Shown here one piece after another: positions 26,901 through 34,952 of a stretch of 56,894 nucleotides of DNA. The notes under the pieces were generated by a model. It was given only the letters and a program-made list of their open reading frames with translations, did not search any database and was not told the DNA's origin. Origin of the DNA: Laceyella putida (GTDB taxonomy: Bacteria > Bacillota > Bacilli > Thermoactinomycetales > Thermoactinomycetaceae); contig NZ_JBHTBW010000013.1 of assembly GCF_042665195.1 (NCBI RefSeq), forward strand, positions 1 to 56,894, read 5' to 3'. Made by a program: the position numbers and the translations under genes. How positions within the stretch are numbered: the first letter of the stretch is position 1; each line of letters opens with the position of its first letter.

Positions 26901-28583
26901 GACCAGGTGGTGGCGGCCCGCAATCAAACGGAGGAGACCCTCGCGGAAATCTGGCGGGAGGTACTCCGCGTGCCCCAAATCGGGATGGAGGACAACTTCT
27001 TCGAATTGGGCGGGGATTCGATTTTGGCGATTCAGGTGGTGACCAAAGCCAAGGAACGGGGAATTCCCTTCACCACCAAACAATTGTTTGAACACCAGAC
27101 CATCGCGGAATTGGCGAAGATTTCCGGAAGCTCGCCGCAAATTGCGGCGGAACAAGGGAGATTGCGCGGAGAAGTGGCATTGACGCCGATCCAGCGGTGG
27201 TTCTTCGAGCAAGACTTTGCTGATCCGCACCATTGGAACCAAGCGGTTGTCTTTCGGGTGCACCGACAGCTTAGGCTCGAATGGCTCAAAGGTGCGATCA
27301 AGGCCGTCATGGATCACCACGATGCGCTTCGGCTCTTGTTTGCGCGGGGGGAGTCGGGCTGGAAACAATGGTTCGCTGAAGGGGAGGGCGTCATCCCTTT
27401 GTTGACGGTGACGCTTGACCACTTGGATAAAGAAACGATCCGGAAAACATTGGAACCCCATCAAGCCGCGTTCCAGCTGGACCGGGGACCGCTCATCCGG
27501 TTCGTTTGGCTTGACGGCGGGGAGGCGGAGCAATGCCGTTTGGCGGTGATCGCTCACCATTTGTTGATTGACGGGGTTTCTTGGCGTTTGTTGATGGAAG
27601 ACGTGGAACGGGTTTATCACCAGCTGGAACAAGGGCAACCGGTGCAATTGCCGCCCAAGACCACCTCCGTTCGGGAGTGGGCCGAGACCTTGCTGGAGTA
27701 TGCCCAATCGGACGAATTGGGCCGTGAGCGGAACTTTTGGCTCAAGCAAACGGGCCGACCGATTGCGGGGTTGCCCCGCGACGGGGAAGGAGAGCCGACG
27801 GTCAAGCATCGGCAAACTTTGACTTGCGAACTTCCCGCCGATGAGACCCGAGCTTTATTGCAGGAGGTTCCGCAGGCGTACCGGACCCGGGTCCATGAGA
27901 TTCTGTTGGCGGCATTGGCATTCACCTTGAAAGAATGGAGCGGCGAATCTGAGTTGTTGGTCGATATGGAGAGCCACGGGCGGCAAGACGTCATTCCTGG
28001 AGTGGACTTAACGCGGACGGTTGGCTGGTTCACCGCCAAATATCCGCTCCGGCTCGCGATGGACAAAGAGACGCCTGGTGATCTGCTCAAATCGGTCAAA
28101 GAACAGATTCGCGCCATTCCCAACCAAGGATTTGGCTTCGGGTGCCTGCGTTATCTCCATCCGGACGAGAACGTGCGCCTGCGTTTGAAAGAAGGGGACA
28201 AAGCGGAAGTGGCTTTCAATTACCTGGGCCAATGGGATGTGGGGAGTTCTGGGGAGGCGTTGTTCCGGATGACGGGAGAGCCGGTGGGTCTTACAAGAAG
28301 TGAACGCGGAGCGAGTCGCCATCTGCTGGAAATTGACAGCATGGTGGCGGAAGGCAGTCTCAAGCTGACTTGGGCATTTGATCGGCACATTCATCATCCG
28401 GCCACCGTCGAACGACTGGCCGACCGCTATCTGACGTGGCTGCGTGCGTTGATCAGTCATTGCCTGTCGCCGGAGGCCGGGGGGTTCACCCCTTCGGATT
28501 TCCCGGAGTTCGGTTGGGACCAAGAAGAATTGGACCGAATCACCGCGGCGATCATTCGGACATTGGGAGGAAACGAAGAATGA
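23922..28583 (+). CDS. NRPS module C-A-PCP-E (adds a D-amino acid)
   Basis: 1553 aa. An N-terminal helix of about 45 residues (AKKKWLQKRLQEM) is a likely acceptor docking element for the preceding PKS. C domain about 45-480, active site HHIISDG at 179-185. A domain about 500-1000 (TSGSTGKPKG near 650); I read the pocket code as DAFTVAAIWK, partly like phenylalanine codes (DAWTVAAVCK) but not a standard match, so an aromatic residue is only a guess. PCP Ser1033 in ELGGDSILA, the GGDS form usual before epimerases. E domain about 1060-1520 with HHLLIDGVSW (1212), TVGWFTAKYP and FNYLGQ, all intact, so the residue should become D. The stop overlaps the next start (ATGA), implying translational coupling. 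Confidence 0.94.
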   Translation: MMNGQHNGTPSAQLSDAKKKWLQKRLQEMKQRGSKWSIPKRETGGPAPLSPAQQRLWLFYQLQPGSTVYNLPTAVRLRGSLHMEILKKSIQYVVERHEILRTTFSIQQGQPVQIVHAANEMTMPFTDLSRLEPDEREQALRRLKEKEATQPFDLGKGPLLRLYLIRLEKEENVLLFNMHHIISDGWSMGIFVREVTECYRALMYGKKAALPDLPLQYADFAVWHQDWLKGEQPEQERREWLERLQGVPVLQLPTDRPRPKRQTYRGGRRRVDWPAELLTRLKAFCRQEGVTLFMTLLAAYKVLLYRYSGQTDFAVGSPVAGRIRPELEKLIGFFVNTLALRTPIEPDLGFREWLRRVKETCVYAYSHANVPFDRLVAEWGKEKERDLSYSPIFQTLFVLQQPPQMNMEGLELELEPLDTGASMFDLALSLEENGGRLVGFFEYNADLLDDATIRRMNLHLQQILEGALADPDRPLSAIPLLTDEELSLLAAWNETKKAVPQVCFHHLFRQTAEQHAQRTALAHNGNAMSYSELDERSNQLAHVLRKKGVAKGTFVAISLERSFDLIVAVLGVMKAGGAYIPLDPSYPHDRLAYMLEDSGAPILLTVSRLRPQLPTGGAQMICLDEIRAEMAGEPATPPDVPMEPDDLAYMIYTSGSTGKPKGVLVTHRGLGNVMSHQRDLFQTDHESRVLQFASFSFDASVFDFCMAFGAGATLCLADKEQLLPGPDFVRLLREERITHATLSPSVLNAMPDAELPDLKVIVTAGEACSQEIVNRFAPGRKFFNAYGPTEATIWASTKECRPNEGTPTIGRAISNVELLVLDSFRQPVPIGVPGELYIGGIGLARGYHGRPDLTAERFVPHPFKPEARLYKTGDLVRALPNGDLAFLGRVDDQVKIRGFRIELGELESIIAGHPGVKACAVTVREEQGSKRLAAYVVPHEANQGVAADLRDFLKRRVPDYMVPAHVVTLAELPMTANGKVDKKALPAPETKTTDQVVAARNQTEETLAEIWREVLRVPQIGMEDNFFELGGDSILAIQVVTKAKERGIPFTTKQLFEHQTIAELAKISGSSPQIAAEQGRLRGEVALTPIQRWFFEQDFADPHHWNQAVVFRVHRQLRLEWLKGAIKAVMDHHDALRLLFARGESGWKQWFAEGEGVIPLLTVTLDHLDKETIRKTLEPHQAAFQLDRGPLIRFVWLDGGEAEQCRLAVIAHHLLIDGVSWRLLMEDVERVYHQLEQGQPVQLPPKTTSVREWAETLLEYAQSDELGRERNFWLKQTGRPIAGLPRDGEGEPTVKHRQTLTCELPADETRALLQEVPQAYRTRVHEILLAALAFTLKEWSGESELLVDMESHGRQDVIPGVDLTRTVGWFTAKYPLRLAMDKETPGDLLKSVKEQIRAIPNQGFGFGCLRYLHPDENVRLRLKEGDKAEVAFNYLGQWDVGSSGEALFRMTGEPVGLTRSERGASRHLLEIDSMVAEGSLKLTWAFDRHIHHPATVERLADRYLTWLRALISHCLSPEAGGFTPSDFPEFGWDQEELDRITAAIIRTLGGNEE

Positions 28584-31500
28584 CCCTCAAACAGATTGAA
28601 ACGTTTTATCCGTTGTCTCCCGGTCAACAGGGAATGTTGTTCCACTCCCTGTTGGCTCCCGCATCCGGCGTGTATGTGGAACAGATTGCCTGCAAAATCG
28701 AAGGCCCATTGGATGTTGAACGGTTTCGCCAATCGTGGGAGAAAGTGACCGAACGGCATGCCATCCTCCGGACTTCCTTTGTATGGAAGGGACTGAAAGA
28801 ACCGGTGCAAGTGGTCCACAGGGCGGTGACGTTGCCGTTTGAAGTGCTGGATTGGCGGAATGTTCCCGAAGCGGAGAAACGGGACAAAGTCCGGGATTGG
28901 ATGAAAGGGGACCGGACCAGGGGATTCCAAATGGATCGCGCGCCATTGATGAGGTTTACCCTTATCCGTTTGAGTGAGGAAGAAATCGAATTCATTTGGA
29001 CGCATCACCATATCCTTCTGGATGGTTGGTCCTTGGCCAGGGTGCTCAAGGAAACGCTTGACGGGTATTTGGGGAACCAGGAGACCGCTGTTTTGCCTTC
29101 TCGCCCCTTCCGCGACTATATTGCCTGGTTGCGAAAACAGGACGGCAGGCGTTCGGAAACATTTTGGAAGGAAGAGTTGGCAGGATTGGAGGGGCCCACC
29201 CCACTTCTCCGTTTGTCGGCCAAAAATTCGGAACGCGAAGAAGACTACGGCGAATTTCGCATGGTCCTTTCCCAAGCCGTGACCGATTCCTTGCGCCAAA
29301 CGGCCAAGCGGTATCGCCTTACGATGAACACGATGGTGCAAGGGGCTTGGGCAGTTTTGCTCAGTCGGTACAGCGGGGAAACCGATGTCGTCTTCGGGGC
29401 AACCGTATCGGGACGTCCGCCCGATTTACCGGGAGTAGATGGGATGATCGGGCTGTTTCTCAACACCCTTCCGCTGCGAACTGGGGTGAAGCCACGGGAA
29501 AAAGTGGTCGATTGGTTGGATTCGTTGCAGGCAAGGCAAGTCAAAATGCGGGAGCATGAGCATTGCCCGTTGGTCGATGTCCAACGCTGGAGCGGGGTGC
29601 CTTCCCAGCTACCTCTTTTTGAGAGCATCCTGGTCTTTGAAAATTACCCCATGACCGAGTTGGAAGGGAGAGGGATTAAAATCCGCCATCCGCATTCGGC
29701 CGGTTGGACCAATTATCCGTTGACATTGTTGGTGGTGCCCGACGAAGCGCTGATGGTGCGCATGAAGTACGACCGCACGCGTTTTGAGGAACGGTTCATT
29801 CGCCAGGTGGCCGCGCATCTGGGCCATTTGCTTGAAGAATTGCCAGAAAAAATGGAAGAGACTATCGGGCGCCTTCGTTTGGGGGCTGACATGGCGCCCC
29901 GGCCGGAAAGGGATCGGGTGGAGATCTCACATCCCTTTATTCCGTTTCCGAAAGAGGCATTGGGCCAATCCATCGTCGACCGCTTCCGCCAACAGGTGGC
30001 GGCCGCTCCGGAGCGGTTGGCGGTCATCTCCAACCGGGCTTCCTTGACATACCGCGAGTTGGATGAACAGGCTACCCGCATCGCGCGCGCCATTTTAGAA
30101 AAGCAGGCGGTTCCGCGTTCCCGTGTCGCGCTGTTGTTTGAACAGGATGTGACCATGATCGCGGGGATGCTGGGTGTGCTAAAAGCCGGCCATGTGTATG
30201 TGCCGCTCGATCCCCAGTTCCCAGAGGCCCGGTTGGCGTTTATGGCGAATGATGCCGAAGCGGTGGTGCTCCTCACCAACCAAGCCAATCTTCCACTGGC
30301 CGAACGCATTCAAGAAACGGTTTCGCACTCGATGGAGGTGTTGGTAACCGATCAGCTTCCGCACCTGAAAGGCGAGGGAGACCTGCCGGATTCCATCTCA
30401 CCGGACGATATGGCGTACTTGCTTTACACCTCGGGTTCAACCGGCACTCCCAAAGGCGTGATGCAAAGTCACCGGAACGTGCTTTTTCACATTCGCAATT
30501 ACACCAACCAGTTGCACATCAACGCGGAAGACCGGTTGGCCCTGTTCGCTTCCTACAGTTTCGATGCGGCGGTGATGGACATTTACGGGGCGTTGCTCAA
30601 CGGGGCGGTGCTGGTGATCGCCGATCTGAAGCGGGATGGGTTGTTGGCGCTGAAGGAGATGTTGACCAACCACCGGGTCACCCTCTTCCATTCCACCCCG
30701 ACGGTGTTCCGTACCTTCGTCCAAACGCTGCGCCCGGACGAACTGGTTCGGGAAATCCGGTTGGTGGTGATGGGGGGGGAAGAGGTGCAGGCCCGGGATT
30801 TCGCCCTCTTTCAAAAACATTTTGCGCCGGGAGCCGTTTTCGTCAATGGGCTCGGACCGACTGAATCCACGATGGCCTTGCAGTATCGCCTCCATCACCA
30901 AAGCGAGTTGAAATCCGGGACGGTTCCGGTTGGTTATCCGGTTGAAGATGTGGACGTGTGGCTCCTCGATGAAGAGGGGGAACCGACCGAAGTGACGGGT
31001 GAGATCGGCATTGTCTCTCCCGCGGTGGCCTTGGGCTATTGGAAGCGACCGGAGCTGACGGAGAAGGCGTTCAAGGAGTTGCCGGGCGGCAAACGGTTGT
31101 ACCGGACCGGAGATTTGGGGAGAAGGCTGCCGGACGGCGCCATCGAGTTTTTGGGACGAAAGGACCATCAAGTGAAAATTCGGGGCTTCCGGATTGAAAC
31201 GGGCGAGATCGAGACCAAGCTGCTTGAGCTATCGCAAATTCGGGAAGCGGCGGTGACTGTTTGCCAGGATGAGCGTGGGGAGAAGAGATTGGTTGCTTAT
31301 GTGGTGACCCATTCGGGCGAAACGGGGCAAGAAGAGGCATGGGAGCGCCATTTGCGCCGGAAACTGCCCGCCCATATGATTCCCCAGGCATGGGTGGAGT
31401 TGCCTTCCCTGCCTTTGACCCCGACAGGGAAAGTGAATCGCCGCGCCCTGCCGCCGCCAACCTTCGCGCAAACAGGTGTTCGTGATCCTATTCCTCCCAA

Positions 31501-31816
31501 AACGGAATGGGAAAAACAAGTGGCCGCGATTTGGCAAGAGGTCCTGCACCTCGAACAGGTCGGGGTGGAAGACAACTTTTTTGATTTGGGAGGCCATTCG
31601 CTTTCCCTGCTCCAGGTGCACAGTCGGTTGCAGGTGGCTCTTGGGCGGGACATTCCCATGGTGCAGTTGTTCCAATACCCCACCATCCGCTCATTCGCGG
31701 AGAGGTTGGGGCAGAGCCAAGACCGGAGTTCCTTCTTGGCTTCCAAGGATCGGGCGGAGAAAAAACGAGAGGCGCAGGCGGCAAGGGCACGTGCCCGCGC
31801 CCGAACGCGACGATAA
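28580..31816 (+). CDS. NRPS module C-A-PCP with atypical adenylation pocket
   Basis: 1078 aa. The true start is ATG 28580, overlapping the preceding TGA; the open frame extends further upstream without a ribosome site. The C domain (about 1-430) opens YPLSPGQQGMLFHSL and has HHILLDG at 143-149; as it follows an E domain it should accept a D-configured donor. A domain about 455-910: core LYTSGSTGTPKGV is normal, but the usual YGPTE is GLGPTES, and the pocket reads DAMHVGGMAK, which matches no code I know. PCP Ser1007 in DLGGHSL. The C-terminal 30 residues are extremely basic (KKREAQAARARARARTRR), perhaps for docking. The next gene, a PKS, follows after 24 nt. Confidence 0.93.
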   Translation: MTLKQIETFYPLSPGQQGMLFHSLLAPASGVYVEQIACKIEGPLDVERFRQSWEKVTERHAILRTSFVWKGLKEPVQVVHRAVTLPFEVLDWRNVPEAEKRDKVRDWMKGDRTRGFQMDRAPLMRFTLIRLSEEEIEFIWTHHHILLDGWSLARVLKETLDGYLGNQETAVLPSRPFRDYIAWLRKQDGRRSETFWKEELAGLEGPTPLLRLSAKNSEREEDYGEFRMVLSQAVTDSLRQTAKRYRLTMNTMVQGAWAVLLSRYSGETDVVFGATVSGRPPDLPGVDGMIGLFLNTLPLRTGVKPREKVVDWLDSLQARQVKMREHEHCPLVDVQRWSGVPSQLPLFESILVFENYPMTELEGRGIKIRHPHSAGWTNYPLTLLVVPDEALMVRMKYDRTRFEERFIRQVAAHLGHLLEELPEKMEETIGRLRLGADMAPRPERDRVEISHPFIPFPKEALGQSIVDRFRQQVAAAPERLAVISNRASLTYRELDEQATRIARAILEKQAVPRSRVALLFEQDVTMIAGMLGVLKAGHVYVPLDPQFPEARLAFMANDAEAVVLLTNQANLPLAERIQETVSHSMEVLVTDQLPHLKGEGDLPDSISPDDMAYLLYTSGSTGTPKGVMQSHRNVLFHIRNYTNQLHINAEDRLALFASYSFDAAVMDIYGALLNGAVLVIADLKRDGLLALKEMLTNHRVTLFHSTPTVFRTFVQTLRPDELVREIRLVVMGGEEVQARDFALFQKHFAPGAVFVNGLGPTESTMALQYRLHHQSELKSGTVPVGYPVEDVDVWLLDEEGEPTEVTGEIGIVSPAVALGYWKRPELTEKAFKELPGGKRLYRTGDLGRRLPDGAIEFLGRKDHQVKIRGFRIETGEIETKLLELSQIREAAVTVCQDERGEKRLVAYVVTHSGETGQEEAWERHLRRKLPAHMIPQAWVELPSLPLTPTGKVNRRALPPPTFAQTGVRDPIPPKTEWEKQVAAIWQEVLHLEQVGVEDNFFDLGGHSLSLLQVHSRLQVALGRDIPMVQLFQYPTIRSFAERLGQSQDRSSFLASKDRAEKKREAQAARARARARTRR

Positions 31817-31840
31817 AGGGACGAAAGGAGAAAAGCCGCT

Positions 31841-34800
31841 ATGGAAACGAGCGAACAAACGCTGGCGCAGGGAATTGCCATTATCGGAATGAGCGGGCGG
31901 TTTCCGAAAGCCCGAAATATCCGGCAGTTTTGGGACAACCTGTTGGCGGGAAAAGAAGGGATCACCTTTTTTTCCGAGCAAGAATTATCCCACATTCCCG
32001 CGGAGATCCGTGAGCATCCCCGATATGTGAAAGCGGCCCCTCTCCTGGAAGATGCGGATTGTTTCGACGCTTTCTTTTTTGGCATCACTCCCAAGGAAGC
32101 GAAAGTGTTGGACCCCCAACATCGGGTGTTTCTCGAGTGCGCATGGGAAGCGCTGGAAGACGCCGGCGTCGATCCGGACCGGTTTGCGGGCCGAATCGGG
32201 GTTTACGCAGGGGCGACCAGCAACCAATACATGATCAACGTCGCTTCCCATCCTGAAATGATGGATCCAAAAAACGGCTTTGTCGCTTCGGTGATTCATG
32301 GGAACAGTCCTGATTATATGACGACAAGGGTTTCATACAAATTGAATCTGCGCGGGCCAAGCGTGACGGTACAGACCAGTTGTTCCACCTCGCTGGTGGC
32401 GGTCCACCTCGCTTGCCAGGGATTGCTCGGGTATGAGTGTGACATGGCGTTGGCGGGGGGCATCTCCATCAAGGTTCCGCAGGTGGAAGGGTACTTTTTC
32501 CAAGAGGGAGGCGTGGTTTCTCCCGATGGGCGCTGCCGCCCGTTCGACGCCAAGGGACAAGGCACCGTGTTTGGCAGTGGGGTGGGGATTGTCGCCCTCA
32601 AACGGTTGCAAGATGCGATGGAAGACGGGGATCACATTTACGCCGTGATCAAAGGGAGTGCCATCAACAATGACGGGGCGGTCAAAGTCGGGTATACCGC
32701 TCCCAGTGTGGAAGGTCAGGCGGAAGTCATCGCCGAAGCGCTGGCGGTCGCCGAAGCGGAATCGGACACAATCGATTACGTGGAAGCCCATGGGACAGCG
32801 ACCGCGTTGGGGGATCCAATCGAGATGGCGGCCCTCTCGCAAGTGTTTGCCGAGCGCACGGGGAACGAGAATCAATGCGCGATAGGTTCCGTCAAGGGCA
32901 ATGTGGGCCATCTGAGCGCCGCTTCGGGGGTGACGGGGCTGATCAAAACGGTTCTGGCGTTGAAGCACAAGCAAATCCCCCCGAGCCTCCATTTTAAAAC
33001 CCCCAATCCCAAAATCGATTTTGACGACAGCCCGTTTTACGTACAAACCAAGCTCATCCCATGGGAACGGCGCGGGGAACATCCGCGGCGGGCGGGGGTC
33101 AGTTCGTTCGGGATCGGCGGAACCAACGCCCATGTGGTGCTGGAGGAAGCGCCGGCGATGAACAGTGGGCCATCCCCTCGAGCCGCCCACCTGATCACCA
33201 TATCGGCCAAAACGGTGGCAGCCTTGGAGAGGATGACGGACCGGTTGGCCGAACACTTGGCGAACCATCCCGATGGGCCCTTGGCCGATGTGGCCTACAC
33301 CTTGCGCCTCGGCCGGAAAGATTTTGTCCACCGCCGTTTCATTGTCGCTTCCAACGTGGCGGAGGTGCAAAAAGCATTGGCAGAGCGGGACCCGAAACGG
33401 GTTTTTCAGGGGGAGGCTCCTCCAGGGGAACGGTCAGTCGCCTTTCTCTTCCCAGGCCAAGGGGCCCAATATGTCCAAATGGGCAAGGGCTTGTATGAGA
33501 CAGAGGCGGTGTTCCGCGAAACCGTGGAACAATGCGCGGAAACGTTGAAGCCGCTCCTTTCGTTGGATCTGCGCGAGCTTCTTTACCCGGGGGCGGGCCA
33601 AGAAAAAGAGGCGGAGGATCTGCTCAAACAAACCCGGTATACGCAACCCGCTTTGTTTGTCATCGAATATGCGATGGCGAAACAATGGATGGCGTGGGGA
33701 ATAAAGCCGGAAGCGATGTTGGGGCACAGTGTGGGGGAGTATGTCGCCGCAACCTTGGCGGGTGTGATGGAACCGGAAGAAGCCCTCTCTCTGATCGCCG
33801 CGCGGGGTCGTCTGATCCAAGCGTTGCCGGTGGGAGAGATGGCGGCGGTCCGCTTGCCGGAAGAAAAGGTGAGCCCGCTCTTGGGGGATGACTTGTCCCT
33901 GGCTGCCATCAACGGCCCCAGCCTTTGTGTGGTCGCGGGCACAGCTGAAGCCATCAGCCGCTTGATCAGCCGGCTGGATCAGGGGGGTATCACCGCCCGT
34001 CGCCTCCACACCTCCCACGCTTTCCATTCCCACATGATGGAACCGGCAATGGCGGCGTTTCGGAAGGAGTTGCGCCGCATTCGCTTGCGCGAGCCGGCCC
34101 TCCCGTTTGTGTCCAACCTGACCGGAACATGGATCAAGGCGGAAGAGGCCACCGATCCGGAATACTGGGTGCGCCATCTGCGGGAGACGGTTCGTTTTGC
34201 CGATGGGGTCAAAACGCTTTGGGAGCGGCCGGAGCGCGTCTTGCTTGAAGTGGGGCCGGGACGAACGTTGTCAACATTGGCCAAGCAGCAGGGAACCCGG
34301 GAGCAGTTAACTGTTCCGTCCATGCGCCATCCGTTGGATTCTGGAGAAGACGCTGCCTTTTTGGCCCGGTCGCTCGGACAATTGTGGTTGGCCGGGGTGA
34401 AATGGGACGATGCCGCATGGTTTTCGGGGGAGAAGCGGTTGAAGGTTTCATTGCCCTCTTATCCCTTTGAGCGGGAACGCCACTGGTTGGAATTCCGGCG
34501 GGATGGCTGGGGCGGCCTGCCCATCGCCGAAGCGCCTGCCCAACAGAAACAAGAACGGTCGGAGAATGAAGCCCAAATCGGGTCAGAGGAAGTTGGCCGC
34601 CGGGTAGTGATGACTGCTTACGCCCCTCCGGAGACAGACATTGAAAAAACGATCGCCGCGGTGTGGAGGGAAGTCTTGGGGATTGAAAAGATCGGGGTTC
34701 ACGATGATTTCTTCGAGTTGGGGGGGAATTCACTCTTGGCCACCCAACTTGGTTCGCGCATGAAAGAACGGTTTCCGATCGAGATTCCGTTGCAAGTTTT

Positions 34801-34906
34801 TTTTGAGGGGCCCAACATTCGCAATCTGTCGGCATATGTGGAAAAACTCCTGTTGGAAAAGCTGGAACAACTGTCTGACGAAGAAGTGGAAAACCTGCTT
34901 TCATGA
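31841..34906 (+). CDS. Polyketide synthase module KS-AT-ACP (paralogue of the 20861 gene)
   Basis: 1021 aa with the same layout as the 20861 protein. KS Cys181 (QTSCSTSLV), VEAHGTATALGDP (A for G in the usual GTGT, still with the His) and GNVGHLSAASG. AT Ser630 in GHSVGEY, malonyl box HAFH. Carrier Ser964 in ELGGNSLLA. C-terminal helix LEQLSDEEVENLL, almost the same as in the paralogue. No reductive domain, so a beta-keto intermediate is passed to the final NRPS module. The ribosome site GGAGAAAAG precedes the ATG. High similarity of both PKS proteins over their whole length suggests duplication of a PKS-NRPS joint within the cluster. Confidence 0.94.
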   Translation: METSEQTLAQGIAIIGMSGRFPKARNIRQFWDNLLAGKEGITFFSEQELSHIPAEIREHPRYVKAAPLLEDADCFDAFFFGITPKEAKVLDPQHRVFLECAWEALEDAGVDPDRFAGRIGVYAGATSNQYMINVASHPEMMDPKNGFVASVIHGNSPDYMTTRVSYKLNLRGPSVTVQTSCSTSLVAVHLACQGLLGYECDMALAGGISIKVPQVEGYFFQEGGVVSPDGRCRPFDAKGQGTVFGSGVGIVALKRLQDAMEDGDHIYAVIKGSAINNDGAVKVGYTAPSVEGQAEVIAEALAVAEAESDTIDYVEAHGTATALGDPIEMAALSQVFAERTGNENQCAIGSVKGNVGHLSAASGVTGLIKTVLALKHKQIPPSLHFKTPNPKIDFDDSPFYVQTKLIPWERRGEHPRRAGVSSFGIGGTNAHVVLEEAPAMNSGPSPRAAHLITISAKTVAALERMTDRLAEHLANHPDGPLADVAYTLRLGRKDFVHRRFIVASNVAEVQKALAERDPKRVFQGEAPPGERSVAFLFPGQGAQYVQMGKGLYETEAVFRETVEQCAETLKPLLSLDLRELLYPGAGQEKEAEDLLKQTRYTQPALFVIEYAMAKQWMAWGIKPEAMLGHSVGEYVAATLAGVMEPEEALSLIAARGRLIQALPVGEMAAVRLPEEKVSPLLGDDLSLAAINGPSLCVVAGTAEAISRLISRLDQGGITARRLHTSHAFHSHMMEPAMAAFRKELRRIRLREPALPFVSNLTGTWIKAEEATDPEYWVRHLRETVRFADGVKTLWERPERVLLEVGPGRTLSTLAKQQGTREQLTVPSMRHPLDSGEDAAFLARSLGQLWLAGVKWDDAAWFSGEKRLKVSLPSYPFERERHWLEFRRDGWGGLPIAEAPAQQKQERSENEAQIGSEEVGRRVVMTAYAPPETDIEKTIAAVWREVLGIEKIGVHDDFFELGGNSLLATQLGSRMKERFPIEIPLQVFFEGPNIRNLSAYVEKLLLEKLEQLSDEEVENLLS

Positions 34907-34952
34907 ATTTTGATTCCGGATTACGGTACAGTCATCGCGGAGGTGCCCAATC

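Noticed and set aside
25362..27815. An 817-codon open frame on the minus strand opposite the NRPS gene
   Set aside because: Exact antisense shadow of a real NRPS with biased codon use; no ribosome site and no familiar motif. The same holds for other long minus-strand frames across 11-41 kb.
28436..28579. In-frame upstream extension of the third NRPS
   Set aside because: It lies wholly within the preceding gene; the ATGA overlap with the C-domain opening right after it is the better start.
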